In this document: positions 7,770-16,391 of the stretch, piece after piece
Position numbering within the stretch: position 1 is the first letter of the stretch
How the letters are laid out: each line of letters opens with the position of its first letter
DNA from: an uncultured Christensenella sp.
Lineage (GTDB): Bacteria > Bacillota > Clostridia > Christensenellales > Pumilibacteraceae
Direction of reading: 5' to 3'
Length of the DNA: 64,000 bases
Assembly (NCBI GenBank): GCA_910577945.1
Contig: CAJTNI010000005.1
Location: 9,000-72,999, forward strand
The notes under the pieces: generated by a model
The model's input: only the letters and a program-made list of their open reading frames with translations
The model's database searches: none
What the model was told of the DNA's origin: nothing
Translations under genes and position numbers: made by a program

Positions 7770-9525
7770 AGTTTTGAAAATAGGTGAAGTAAGAGAAGTA
7801 TATGGACATAAAATCAAAGTTGGAATTTATAGCGAAAAAAATGTCGAATACTTAAATTATGACGGAATACCTATTAAAAATGTTGGAATAGGTAGTTTTA
7901 TCATTATCAGAAAAGGATTTTTAAATATAATAGGGAAGGTAGATGGAGAGTTTATAACTGCTACATCTTTAGAAAGTGGCTATGCGGAAAAAGGGCGTGG
8001 TATAGCAAGAACATTAGATGTGTCTGTTTTAGGACATTTAGAAAACGATCAATTTGTATTTGGTGTTATTGAGCTTCCATTAATAGGTAACTTTGTATAC
8101 ATTATAGATGAGAGCCTACAAAAGAATATTTTAGACCATCATTCGCAGTTTGCATTAAATTTAGGTACTTTGATAGAGTATGATAATTATCCATTTAAAT
8201 TAGATTTGCAAGAATTGATATGCAGTCATATCGGAATATTTGGTAATACCGGTAGTGGAAAATCAAATACTCTAGCAAAGATATATACTGAACTATTTGA
8301 AAATTATTCTAGCAATCAACAGTTTAAAAAGAATTCAGCCTTTGTTTTTTTTGACTTAAATGGGGAATATAGAAATTCGTTTCCTAATGGTCATTATTAT
8401 GAATTGAATTCAATTGAAAATGAAAAATATCCATTAAATGAGCGGTATTTAACAGATATTGAATTTTGGTCGGTTGTTTTACAGGCTTCGGAAAAAACAC
8501 AAAAACCGTTCATAAATGAATGTATAAAAAATTATAAAAAATGTAAGCAATCATCAAATTATTTCACGACTCAAAAATTAAGCGAACTTGTTTTTTATAG
8601 TCAAAAGAACTATGGGGATATTAGGGCATTTATAATTCACATATTTACATGCTTAGAACTTGAAGATGAGATCATATCATTTGATGACAATGTAAGCATT
8701 GAGTATAAAAAACTTATAAGCAATACGCGTGGACAATTAGATTATTTGGCGACCTATAATGAATTGTTTGGTGACATGGATGACAAAGTTATTTCTGTAA
8801 GTCATCTAGATGATATCCAAATTTTTTCTTTAATTGTTTATTACACTTATTGTAAAGAATTAAATAAAGGAAAGATTTCGACTCAAAATATTATTCAATT
8901 ATTTAATAGGATGGATAAAATATTATCGGAATTGGGAAATATATTCGAATTCAAGGGTGATTGTCCAAATGAGCATGTTGTTATTATATCATTATTTAAT
9001 TTAAATGCAGAATTGAAAAAGTTAGTGACTTATATAATATGTAGAGATAAATATGAGAGTCATAAAAGACATCGTGGAAATGAGCGATTGCAGTCATCCC
9101 TTCATCTAATTATTGAAGAAGCACATAATATCTTATCGTATGAATCCGCGCGCGAGAGTGAGGAGTGGAAGAATACTCGATTAGAAACATTTGAAGAAAT
9201 TATTAAAGAAGGAAGAAAATTCGGAGTTTTTTTGACTATTGCCAGCCAAAGGCCGGCGGATATTTCGGAAACAATTATCTCACAGTTACATAACTTTTTC
9301 GTTCATCGTTTAGTGAATGCTGAAGATTTAAAGCGGATTTATAAGTCTGTTGCATTTTCTGATTCTGTTTCTAATAATATGATTCCAATTTTACCAGCTG
9401 GTGGTTGTTTATTTTCAGGCATTGCGGCTAATTTCCCATTATTAGCAAAAATTGATTGTTTAGAGCAATCTATCGCGCCTAACAGTTCTAACGTTAATTT
9501 AATAGATATTTGGGGATTAAAATAA
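7756..9525 (+). CDS. HerA-type hexameric ATPase of the SIR2-HerA system
   Basis: The start is the ATG at 7756, with AAGGAG seven bases upstream inside the end of the SIR2 gene. The 589-residue product has an N-terminal beta-barrel region (about 1-110) like the HAS-barrel of HerA. It has a Walker A loop G-N-T-G-S-G-K-S at 163-170 and a Walker B L-I-I-E-E-A-H around residues 451-457. A sensor-like segment I-A-S-Q-R-P-A-D follows, and a late arginine-containing stretch. HerA proteins form rings that translocate DNA. In the SIR2-HerA pair the ring scaffolds and controls the NAD-hydrolysing partner. No nuclease domain or NurA gene is present, which favours the defence role over the archaeal repair role. 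The composition is AT-rich like its partner. Confidence 0.88.
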   Translation: MILSEVLKIGEVREVYGHKIKVGIYSEKNVEYLNYDGIPIKNVGIGSFIIIRKGFLNIIGKVDGEFITATSLESGYAEKGRGIARTLDVSVLGHLENDQFVFGVIELPLIGNFVYIIDESLQKNILDHHSQFALNLGTLIEYDNYPFKLDLQELICSHIGIFGNTGSGKSNTLAKIYTELFENYSSNQQFKKNSAFVFFDLNGEYRNSFPNGHYYELNSIENEKYPLNERYLTDIEFWSVVLQASEKTQKPFINECIKNYKKCKQSSNYFTTQKLSELVFYSQKNYGDIRAFIIHIFTCLELEDEIISFDDNVSIEYKKLISNTRGQLDYLATYNELFGDMDDKVISVSHLDDIQIFSLIVYYTYCKELNKGKISTQNIIQLFNRMDKILSELGNIFEFKGDCPNEHVVIISLFNLNAELKKLVTYIICRDKYESHKRHRGNERLQSSLHLIIEEAHNILSYESARESEEWKNTRLETFEEIIKEGRKFGVFLTIASQRPADISETIISQLHNFFVHRLVNAEDLKRIYKSVAFSDSVSNNMIPILPAGGCLFSGIAANFPLLAKIDCLEQSIAPNSSNVNLIDIWGLK

Positions 9526-9573
9526 ATTTAATATGGATTTTAACGCAAAAGAATTTATATCACAAAATGGGGG

Positions 9574-10091
9574 TTGTTCACGGTAAAACGTAAAATGCGC
9601 ATTCTTTTTTCACCGACACTGGTTATTGGTTCGTTAATTGGTTTGTTTTCGTTAGTCGGCATTTATTTACAGTCGTATATGAACCATGTCGAATAGGATT
9701 TAAAGAACATATTGTTATATTTATTATTTGGACATTATGTTGCGTAGGATTAAGTATAGCCGGTGTCGTAACGGGAGCGCGAAAGGTATTTTGCATAATA
9801 ACGATAGATGAGACGGGAATATCTCGGTCGTTTTTAGGTGTGTTTTGCAAGCTGCACATGTCATGGGACAATATAGCGGAGATTTGTTACTTTACAGCGC
9901 TAGCTGAATTTTTGGTATTTTCGAAAAATAAAAAAGTGTCAACAATGACGTATAATAAAATGAGAATGGAGAAAGATGCTATTGAGATGACGATAAGCAG
10001 GCGTAGATACAGAGTAATTAAGCAATATTTACAGCAGCCGATAGTGGGCATGCCCGAAAAAGTCAAAGAACGTTTGGAGCGCGAAAAGTAA
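9574..10091 (+). pseudogene. Frameshifted paralogue of the candidate immunity gene at 5899
   Basis: A TTG at 9574 behind a GGGGG site opens a frame encoding one membrane helix (V-I-G-S-L-I-G-L-F-S-L-V-G) that meets a TAG at 9694-9696. From about 9697 the homologous text continues in another frame (R-I-G-F-K-E-H, a second helix, then T-I-D-E-T-G-I, M-S-W-D-N-I-A-E, L-V-F-S-K-N) to 10091. Reading across the shift gives a protein collinear with the 163-residue product of 5899-6390 (compare T-I-S-E-R-G-V, M-S-W-E-E-M-A-E, F-F-S-K). One indel near 9690-9700 explains the break. A short C-terminal product from 9840 is possible but would lack the membrane part. It is probably an orphan immunity remnant. 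Confidence 0.7.
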
Positions 10092-10161
10092 AATAAATGA
10101 AAAATCAAACGACAGTGAAATAATAATTACCAAAAGTTGTTAATCGGCACTTAACCGAGAT

Positions 10162-10191
10162 AGCCCGTATCAATAACGATTCGGGCTTTTT
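10162..10191 (+). terminator. Rho-independent terminator after the pseudogene
   Basis: Arms AGCCCG and CGGGCT (10162-10167 and 10182-10187), extended inward by three pairs, are followed by five T residues. It would end transcription from the SIR2-HerA and pseudogene region. Confidence 0.75.
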
Positions 10192-10306
10192 CGTGCGAAA
10201 AAAGTCGTTCTAAGCGCTTATATAAAAAATTTCTAAAAATATATACTCATTGTAAGTCAATATCCAACAAAAGCGACCGATAGTTCTATATACTTACCGT
10301 AGGCAT

Positions 10307-10756
10307 ATGGAAAATGACGTAGTTAATGGATTTAAAACAACGCTCGCTGAGTTGATGTCGGAAAACGGTCATAGCGCGACCAGCTTGGGGCGCGCTATCG
10401 ACGTGAATATGTTTGTCGTGCGCAAATGGTTGATGCGTGCAAAAGACGTCAAACTGAAATCGCTTATAAAAATAGTAAATTATTTCGGTTGCTCGTTGGA
10501 ATATTTATGCGGTAAGACGGATGAAATTATTACGTACAAGCCGCAGCCGTTGCCGCCTTTTCGCGATTGGCTGAAAACGGTTTTACATAATTGCAATAAA
10601 TCGTCTTACAAGCTGATAAACGACACCAAGATTTCTTCGTCGCAGTACAACAGCTGGTTACACGGCGGAATGCCGATGCTGACTACGCTCGAAACAGTGG
10701 CGGAGTATTTGGACGTCACTCTCGATTATTTGGTGGGGCGTCATGCCGATAAATAG
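10307..10756 (+). CDS. Protein with two tandem Cro/CI-type helix-turn-helix domains
   Basis: The 149-residue product consists of two similar halves. Residues 8-72 (…L-G-R-A-I-D-V-N…, L-K-S-L-I-K-I-V-N-Y-F-G-C-S-L-E-Y-L-C-G) and 84-149 (…I-S-S-S-Q-Y-N-S-W-L, L-E-T-V-A-E-Y-L-D-V-T-L-D-Y-L-V-G) both follow the XRE/Cro pattern with the terminal L-x-Y-L-x-G turn. The second half carries H-G-G-M-P at the place of the recognition turn. It may bind DNA as an internally duplicated dimer. No Shine-Dalgarno is visible; a TATACT box lies 12 bases before the ATG. Its position next to the defence cassette makes a regulatory link possible but unproven. Confidence 0.65.
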   Translation: MENDVVNGFKTTLAELMSENGHSATSLGRAIDVNMFVVRKWLMRAKDVKLKSLIKIVNYFGCSLEYLCGKTDEIITYKPQPLPPFRDWLKTVLHNCNKSSYKLINDTKISSSQYNSWLHGGMPMLTTLETVAEYLDVTLDYLVGRHADK

Positions 10757-10805
10757 ATAATCGCACACATAATTAAATATTTCTTTTGTGTATACGGAGG
10801 GGGAA

Positions 10806-11117
10806 ATGACGGGACAAAAGCAAAACGCATTCGTACACGAGCTTGTGTTGATATTGTATCATTCTAAATTCAGGGATAAATATTTAAGCGCCGAAACGGT
10901 TGCCGGCATTGATAAGTTTATGGATATGTGTCGGGCTAAGGATATGCTGGATAATTCGCAAACCGCATTTGTCGTGGAGCATTATTACGATATACGCAAC
11001 GGTTTGACGATAGGCGAACGCCGCGCGCATGTGGGGTTGAGCGACGCCGCGTTGTATCGGTTTAGACTCAAAATAGCAAGCAGTTTAATGAATTGCTTAA
11101 ATACGATAAATACATGA
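10806..11117 (+). CDS. Small protein of unknown function with possible HTH
   Basis: The start at 10806 is chosen because GGAGGGGG lies directly upstream, giving 103 residues; an in-frame ATG at 10788 has no such site. The C-terminal third (T-I-G-E-R-R-A-H-V-G-L-S-D-A-A-L-Y-R-F) resembles a sigma-70 region 4 or phage ArpU-like helix-turn-helix. The remainder is helical with no known motif. It lies 49 bases after the tandem-HTH gene on the same strand and is probably cotranscribed with it. I do not recognise the family. Confidence 0.5.
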   Translation: MTGQKQNAFVHELVLILYHSKFRDKYLSAETVAGIDKFMDMCRAKDMLDNSQTAFVVEHYYDIRNGLTIGERRAHVGLSDAALYRFRLKIASSLMNCLNTINT

Positions 11118-11142
11118 TTCCGTCGTTATTTAACGTAATAAA

Positions 11143-11166
11143 AAAATCGGCATTTTCGCCGATTTT
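11143..11166. terminator. Bidirectional terminator between convergent genes
   Basis: Nine-base arms AAAATCGGC and GCCGATTTT (11143-11151 and 11158-11166) form a hairpin with T/A flanks. It lies between the small HTH gene and the tautomerase gene, which converge on it. Confidence 0.75.
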
Positions 11167-11189
11167 CAGGGGTGCGTGAGCGTTGCGCA

Positions 11190-11429
11190 TCACAGCAAAA
11201 TTTTGGGGTCGTACTCGGGTTTTTTGAATACGACGGAGTCGGGCTTGTCGGCGATTTCCTTTCGGAATACGTCCTGCCATTCCTCGGCGGTGTAGTCCTC
11301 GATGGTGCACGTAATCCAATGCTCGTCCGCGCCGAGGTCTCGGGACAGCACTTCCACAAGGTCGCGCGCGAGTTTTTCCTTTTGCGCTTGCGTTCTGCCT
11401 TCCAGCATTTTAATCGAGATATTGGGCAT
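11190..11429 (-). CDS. 4-oxalocrotonate tautomerase family protein
   Basis: The start at 11429 is set by the family rule that Pro follows the initiator Met (M-P-N-I-S-I-K-M-L-E-G-R) and by a GAGGA site upstream. The amino-terminal proline is the catalytic base of tautomerases. The product has 79 residues, close to the family's 60-80, and includes the usual K-E-K-L-A-R-D-L helix. It overlaps the end of the upstream ECF gene by 20 bases and is therefore translated from the same message. The physiological substrate is unknown; proteins of this type act on small enols in the cytoplasm. Confidence 0.85.
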   Translation of the reverse strand: MPNISIKMLEGRTQAQKEKLARDLVEVLSRDLGADEHWITCTIEDYTAEEWQDVFRKEIADKPDSVVFKKPEYDPKILL

Positions 11430-12123
11430 TTTCGGTTTCCTCTTGATTTTTAATTTCTTGTTTCGTTTCCCGTTGCGCACGGGCGTCCGACGCTTTTTTA
11501 AGCGGAGGAAGCAGCTTTAAACGCAACAGCAGCGGAATCATTGCCACGGTAACGGCTATATTGATTGCGGCTACGCCTAGCTGCATTGCGCGCGACGGTC
11601 CGAGGTATACCCAAAACGATTTGTTGATGTACGATTTTAGTTTGAGGTAGTATCTGCACCATACCCATATTGCAAACGAGTCGAACAGTAGCGTATACAG
11701 CACAGAGCATACCACGCCCGCAAACACGAATTTTACGATGTAGCTTTTGACTGGTAGCTTAAAGCAAAACGCCGCCGTCACGCCGAAGAGCACGCAACCG
11801 AGGGTAAGCAGCGGGTTTATTGGTCCACGTGGAATTATCACCGCGCCGAGTACGTCCGATACAAAGCATACCGTGCCGCCCCCGATAGGACCGACGACTG
11901 CGGCGGCAATCAGCCATATCACGTAAATCAACGTGATTTTAAACGAGTCGGTCAAGGTAAGACACTGTCCGATTAACTTCATCACGATTGATAGTGCGGC
12001 AAACAAGGCGGTGTATGCGAGCCACTTTGTAGTGCCGAAGGTGAGCTGTTGCGAGCGGACTTTACGCGATGAAGTATTCAGCTTGTCCGGAGTCGCAATT
12101 TCCTGTTGAGCGTTTTTACTCAA
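11410..12123 (-). CDS. ECF transporter S component, folate-family type
   Basis: The 237-residue product starts at a TTG at 12123 with AAAGGAGA nine bases upstream. After a polar N-terminal tail of about 35 residues there are five or six membrane helices, starting with T-K-W-L-A-Y-T-A-L-F-A-A-L-S-I, the form typical of ECF S components that bind folate-like vitamins. A short loop G-P-I-G-G-G and D-V-L-G support this. S components capture a vitamin and need the shared EcfT/EcfA1/EcfA2 module, not encoded in this window. The charged C-terminal tail (about 30 residues) is unusual. Folate specificity is a family-level guess. Confidence 0.7.
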   Translation of the reverse strand: MSKNAQQEIATPDKLNTSSRKVRSQQLTFGTTKWLAYTALFAALSIVMKLIGQCLTLTDSFKITLIYVIWLIAAAVVGPIGGGTVCFVSDVLGAVIIPRGPINPLLTLGCVLFGVTAAFCFKLPVKSYIVKFVFAGVVCSVLYTLLFDSFAIWVWCRYYLKLKSYINKSFWVYLGPSRAMQLGVAAINIAVTVAMIPLLLRLKLLPPLKKASDARAQRETKQEIKNQEETENAQYLD

Positions 12124-12140
12124 TGTCGGGCTTCTCCTTT

Positions 12141-12156
12141 GCGACCCGAAGGCCGC
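12141..12156 (-). other. UUCG-capped hairpin next to the ribosome-binding site of the ECF gene
   Basis: Read on the reverse strand, GCGGCC-TTCG-GGTCGC folds into six pairs closed by a stable UUCG tetraloop. It ends about three bases before the AAAGGAGA site of the ECF gene. It could protect the 5' end of the message or influence ribosome access. Confidence 0.35.
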
Positions 12157-12244
12157 GTGTATTTTGTTGTAAGCCAAGTATATCACACGCGGCGGCGCAA
12201 AGTAAAGCGAATGAAAGGGGAGTGACGGTGAAATTTAGCGCACG

Positions 12245-13789
12245 CTACGACGCGCGGTTTATTTTTACGTTTTTGTCTGTTCTCGCGCGTTTTCGCGAAA
12301 GGAACGCGAACCTTTTCGCAGATTTCTTTTCGGACGCGGCGGCTTCGGTATTGCCGATTTTAATAGCGCCGAAGATTACGGCGTTGAGCGTCATGAACGC
12401 GCAGCCGCCCGCCGCGGACACGAACATGGACAGCAGCGCGTACGGAATGAGCGAGGACAAATATTCGCACAGCATGTATGCGGGGAAAAAGCCGGAAAGG
12501 CAGATTACGGCGGGCTTGACGAAGGTCAGCTTGAAGCCCGTGCGGCGCTTGATATCTATTACGTCGAGCACGGACGACACAATCAGGCTGATGCCGAACG
12601 CAATCATAAAAACGTCTATCGTAAAGCGCGAATAAAACGCAAACGAAATCACGTACATTACGCCCGCGCCGATTAGATAGTTTATAAGCGATTTCTTTTC
12701 GAGGTCGAGCGAGTTGAGCATGGACGACGCAATGTTTTCGAACGACAGCGGTATCAACAGCCACGCCGATTTTTTGAGGAATATGCCCGCGTCTGTGTTG
12801 TTGTATATAAACGTGCCTAGGTCGTCGCCGAGCGAGGCGTACACGGGCAGTACGATAGCCGCAATTACGAGCGAGAACGTGAGCGCGTTTTCTATCTGCT
12901 TCTGCATGCTCGCTTTGTCGTTTTCGGCGTACGCCTGCGACAGCGTCGGTATCATGACGAACGCGAGCGAGCCGACGACGGTTATAGGCAGGTACAAAAG
13001 CGGCAGCGACATTCCGACGCACGAGCCGTATATGTACATGGATTGGTCGGTGTTTAGCCCGCTCGACATAAGCAAAAACGGTACTGCGATTGCGATTACG
13101 TAGTTGTTTACGCTCGACGTGGTGCGCGACAGCGTAATGGGCACGGACGAGGATATGAGCGGCTTGAATTGCGTTTTGGGGCTTTTGAGCTTGCGCCCGC
13201 CCGCGAAGTAGAAAATCGCGCACGCGATTGCGGAAATCAGGCACGCGCCCGTCATGGACGTGGCGACCGCTTTGGTCTTGTCGGTGAACAGCGAAAACAG
13301 CACGACGCATACCGCAATGCGCGCGACTTGCTCGATTAGCTCGACCACGCTCACGGTCGCGAATTTCTTTTCGCCCCACAGCACGCCGCGGAACGCCGAG
13401 TACACGCCCGAGAACAGCAGCGCGGGCAGCATGAGCAATACCAGCGTCATGGAAAACCCGTCGGCAAACAGCGCGCCGATAGGCTTGTTGAACAGCAGCA
13501 CGACCGCGCAAACGACAATCGCGACTATCGTTTCGAAAATGAGCGCGGCGGAGCACAGCCTCGCGCTGTCGGTGCGGCTTGTCTTTGCCGTCAGCTTGGA
13601 CACGACGAGCGGCACGCCCGAGGTGAGGAGCGTGAGCAGCACGAAAAAGAACGACAGCGCGACGGAGTACACGCCCATGCCGACCGCGCCTATCTCGCGC
13701 GACAGATATATCTTGAACAAAAAGCCGAGCACTCGCTCGGCGACCGTAAACGCGGTGAGCGTTATTACGGCACGCGCCATTGATTTCAT
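12245..13789 (-). CDS. Polysaccharide/lipid II-type flippase, SpoVB/MurJ-like (MOP superfamily)
   Basis: This 514-residue integral membrane protein has about 14 hydrophobic segments and a Lys/Arg-rich cytoplasmic tail. The N-terminus (A-E-R-V-L-G-F-L-F-K-I-Y-L-S-R-E-I-G) and the G-V-L-W-G-E-K-K-F segment match the PST/SpoVB branch of MOP flippases. These move lipid-linked cell-wall or spore-cortex precursors across the membrane. The presence of gpr in the window makes a sporulation role possible, but PST flippases also serve capsule synthesis. It is transcribed divergently from the lipoprotein at 13941. No Shine-Dalgarno is seen; TAATAT lies six bases before the ATG without a good -35. Confidence 0.8.
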   Translation of the reverse strand: MKSMARAVITLTAFTVAERVLGFLFKIYLSREIGAVGMGVYSVALSFFFVLLTLLTSGVPLVVSKLTAKTSRTDSARLCSAALIFETIVAIVVCAVVLLFNKPIGALFADGFSMTLVLLMLPALLFSGVYSAFRGVLWGEKKFATVSVVELIEQVARIAVCVVLFSLFTDKTKAVATSMTGACLISAIACAIFYFAGGRKLKSPKTQFKPLISSSVPITLSRTTSSVNNYVIAIAVPFLLMSSGLNTDQSMYIYGSCVGMSLPLLYLPITVVGSLAFVMIPTLSQAYAENDKASMQKQIENALTFSLVIAAIVLPVYASLGDDLGTFIYNNTDAGIFLKKSAWLLIPLSFENIASSMLNSLDLEKKSLINYLIGAGVMYVISFAFYSRFTIDVFMIAFGISLIVSSVLDVIDIKRRTGFKLTFVKPAVICLSGFFPAYMLCEYLSSLIPYALLSMFVSAAGGCAFMTLNAVIFGAIKIGNTEAAASEKKSAKRFAFLSRKRARTDKNVKINRAS

Positions 13790-13905
13790 GGCACTATATT
13801 ATGTCGAAAGCGGTCATAAAATGATAGCCGTGCGTACGTGCCGTCGCACAATGTGTGCGTAACATTACAATTTGATTATAAATAAGCTAAAATACGCCGC
13901 AATTC

Positions 13906-13934
13906 TTGCTATTCCGCATAAACGGTGATAAAAT
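13906..13934 (+). promoter_or_regulatory. Promoter with leaderless geometry for the GTG-started lipoprotein gene
   Basis: TTGCTA (13906-13911), 17 bases and TAAAAT (13929-13934) stand exactly six bases before the GTG at 13941, and no ribosome-binding site is present. Confidence 0.6.
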
Positions 13935-13940
13935 ATATAC

Positions 13941-16391
13941 GTGGAGATATTGCGCAAAAATTCGATATATTCCGCTTGCAAGCGCATATGCGCTGCAATC
14001 ATCGCGGCAGCGCTCGCCGCGACGCTTTTTGCGTGCGCCGCGCCGATAAGTATTTCGTTCTACGCGAGCGAGCTCGTCATGTACGTGGGCGAAACGCGCG
14101 ATATAGCGTACTACGCGCAGCTCACGCCGTCGTACGGCGCAGTCGTCGAATTGGAAGTAGACGGCGAGTGCGTCGAGGCGGACGGAACGCGCGTGACCGC
14201 CGTCGCCGCGGGCGAGGCTGTCGTTACTGCGCGCACCGCTACCGACAGCGCTACAATCAAAATCAAAGCGGAATACCGCGCCGCCAACGGCGTATATTTA
14301 ACAACGGACGGAAAAACTGTGCAAAACGTAAAGGCGGGCGACACGCCAGAGCCCGTGGCGTTTTCCGCCGCTACGGACGACTACGCCGACCCCGACGCGC
14401 AATACGTTTGGACGGTCAACGGCAGTAAGGTCGGCGAGGGGCGCGGCTTCGAGCTTGCGCCCGAAGCGTACGGCGAGTACGCCGTTACGGTAAGCTGCAA
14501 CGGCGTTGCGCGGACGGAGACAGTGCGAATTTACAGAGAGACGGACGCACGCGCGTATTACGACGGCGCGCTCAATCAGGACGGCGATTATTCCGCGGTG
14601 CGGTTTTTCGCGGTCGAGAGCGCGGACTCGCGCAATCCGCGTTCGGTGTTCGAATGGACGGTAAACGGCGAAGTCGCGAGCCGTTCGCAGATATTCGACT
14701 TTACGCCGACGGCGGCGGGCGAATACGAAATCGCGGTTGCGGTCAACGGTGCGGCGCGGCGGTTCGAGGGCGGCGACAGCGTGCTTGTAACAGCTACGGG
14801 AGTGCGCGCGCCCGACGTGTTCGAGGTGGCGTTCGACGACTGCGACGGCGTGTTTGTGCGCTGGCGCGACGGCATGACGGCGCGCGGCGTTTCCGTAACC
14901 GACCCGAGCGGCGTTAGGCGCGTGTATGAGCTGACTGACGCGCGCTATGCAGAGCGGTTTGCGGGCGGCGAGTTCGACGCGACGGGGCTTATCGAGGTTT
15001 GTGCGGACAATGCGGGCGTATACAAGCTTCGCATAACGGCGGACGGGCGCGGCGACGAATGCGAATTTATGCAGTACGACAGAACCGCAGAGCCGTATTT
15101 GACCGAAAACGTATTGTGCCGAAATTCCTTTATATCCGACGCTGCACAAGCCGATGAATGGGTGCGCGAGCTGTACGCTTGCGGCATAACGCGCGCGGAG
15201 TGCTACGTCGCGCGCGGCGTCGAAAATATCGAGTCGGCGATTATCGCGGCGGCGCAAGCGCTGGGATTGACGGCGGAGACGCAGGCGAACGGGGCGGTCG
15301 TATCGGTAGCGTTCGGCGATTATGCAAACGCGCCCGCGGTCGCTACGCCCGCGCCTGCGATAACTCAAATATATTCGGTGCTGCCGCACATAGAATACGA
15401 CACGGCGCAAAGACGCAACGCGGCGTACGTTTTGCCGATTGACAGAATAAAAAAATCGGTGCGTGTGGATAATTCCGAGCAGCTGTTGTGCGTCGCGCTC
15501 GGCGGTCGTCGTCCCGCGCCCGAGAGCGGCAGCGCCGCAGGTCGGATATACGGCGTCGCGCGGCGCGTGCTGCTGAGCATTATCGGCGCGGACTACGCGC
15601 CGTCGCAAAAGGCGCATGCGATTTACGATTGGCTGCAATGGAGTACGAAAAAGGCGAACGCAGCGGCGGCGGACGGCAGCGCGAGGTATTTGGAGGGGTT
15701 GTTCGGCGACGGCAAGCCCGAGGACGGCGACGGCATTGCGCCGACGGGCGCGCTCGATTCGCTCGGCATGAGCAAGGCGTTTGCGCTTTTGTGTCGCATG
15801 GAAGGCATAGAATGCGATATCGAACGCGACGCCGACGGGTATTACAATACCGTCGCGCTTGACGGAATAACGTATATAGCGAACGTCTACGGCGGCGAAA
15901 GCTCGGGCGTCGTATCGACGCGGCGCGTCGAGCTGACCTCGCACGCGGGGATTATGCTGCCCTACGACGGCGCGATTTTCGACGACGGCGAGCTGTATTA
16001 TTTGCAAAAGGGCTTTTACGACGGCGAGTATTACGATTACTATATCGACGCCGCGGAGCGCGACGATTACGAGACGTGCAGGGCGGCGGTGTTTGCCGCG
16101 TTTTCGGAGCGGGCGCGCGGGGGCGTGACCGTGCCGAGCGTAGACGGCATCACCACGTTCGAGCACGGCACGCTCGGCGCGGAGTTTATGCTCGGCGGCG
16201 TCGTCACCGACGCGACGGTAAGCGGCGTTTCCGCTATGCTGCGGCGCGCGGCGGTCGAATATTACGAGGTATTTATTAACAAAAACGTGCCCGACGCGGT
16301 AGTCGACGGTATACGCGTGTACCGCGAAGGGAACGTTATGCATATAACCGTAACTGTTCCCGCAGGCTCGGGAAAAATCGAGGGCGTATGA
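13941..16391 (+). CDS. Lipoprotein with Ig-like domains and an inactive transglutaminase-like domain
   Basis: The 816-residue product starts at GTG and has a signal peptide ending in L-F-A-C (Cys32). An Ig-like beta domain (about 38-110) and two further beta-rich segments with matching W-T-V-N-G motifs follow. A C-terminal region is collinear with the transglutaminase domain of the next gene (A-P-S-Q-K-A-H-A-I-Y-D-W, G-M-S-K-A-F-A-L-L-C-R-M-E-G-I). The catalytic Cys is replaced by Ser607, and the His and Asp segments have become D-G-Y-Y-N-T and I-A-N-V-Y-G-G. It is therefore probably a pseudoenzyme at the cell surface. Its stop overlaps the next start (ATGA), so the two are made together. Confidence 0.75.
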   Translation: MEILRKNSIYSACKRICAAIIAAALAATLFACAAPISISFYASELVMYVGETRDIAYYAQLTPSYGAVVELEVDGECVEADGTRVTAVAAGEAVVTARTATDSATIKIKAEYRAANGVYLTTDGKTVQNVKAGDTPEPVAFSAATDDYADPDAQYVWTVNGSKVGEGRGFELAPEAYGEYAVTVSCNGVARTETVRIYRETDARAYYDGALNQDGDYSAVRFFAVESADSRNPRSVFEWTVNGEVASRSQIFDFTPTAAGEYEIAVAVNGAARRFEGGDSVLVTATGVRAPDVFEVAFDDCDGVFVRWRDGMTARGVSVTDPSGVRRVYELTDARYAERFAGGEFDATGLIEVCADNAGVYKLRITADGRGDECEFMQYDRTAEPYLTENVLCRNSFISDAAQADEWVRELYACGITRAECYVARGVENIESAIIAAAQALGLTAETQANGAVVSVAFGDYANAPAVATPAPAITQIYSVLPHIEYDTAQRRNAAYVLPIDRIKKSVRVDNSEQLLCVALGGRRPAPESGSAAGRIYGVARRVLLSIIGADYAPSQKAHAIYDWLQWSTKKANAAAADGSARYLEGLFGDGKPEDGDGIAPTGALDSLGMSKAFALLCRMEGIECDIERDADGYYNTVALDGITYIANVYGGESSGVVSTRRVELTSHAGIMLPYDGAIFDDGELYYLQKGFYDGEYYDYYIDAAERDDYETCRAAVFAAFSERARGGVTVPSVDGITTFEHGTLGAEFMLGGVVTDATVSGVSAMLRRAAVEYYEVFINKNVPDAVVDGIRVYREGNVMHITVTVPAGSGKIEGV

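Noticed and set aside
9690..9705. Programmed frameshift in the immunity-like paralogue
   Set aside because: No slippery heptamer or downstream structure is seen, and the stop codon comes before the only T-T-T-A-A-A run. A simple indel is the better explanation.
12124..12244. Tetrahydrofolate riboswitch before the ECF S-component gene
   Set aside because: The gap is short and lacks the conserved riboswitch segments; only a small UUCG hairpin is present.
13790..13830. Leaderless promoter for the flippase gene (TAATAT six bases before the ATG on the reverse strand)
   Set aside because: The spacing fits but no -35-like hexamer is present at 16-18 bases, so it was left out of the main set.
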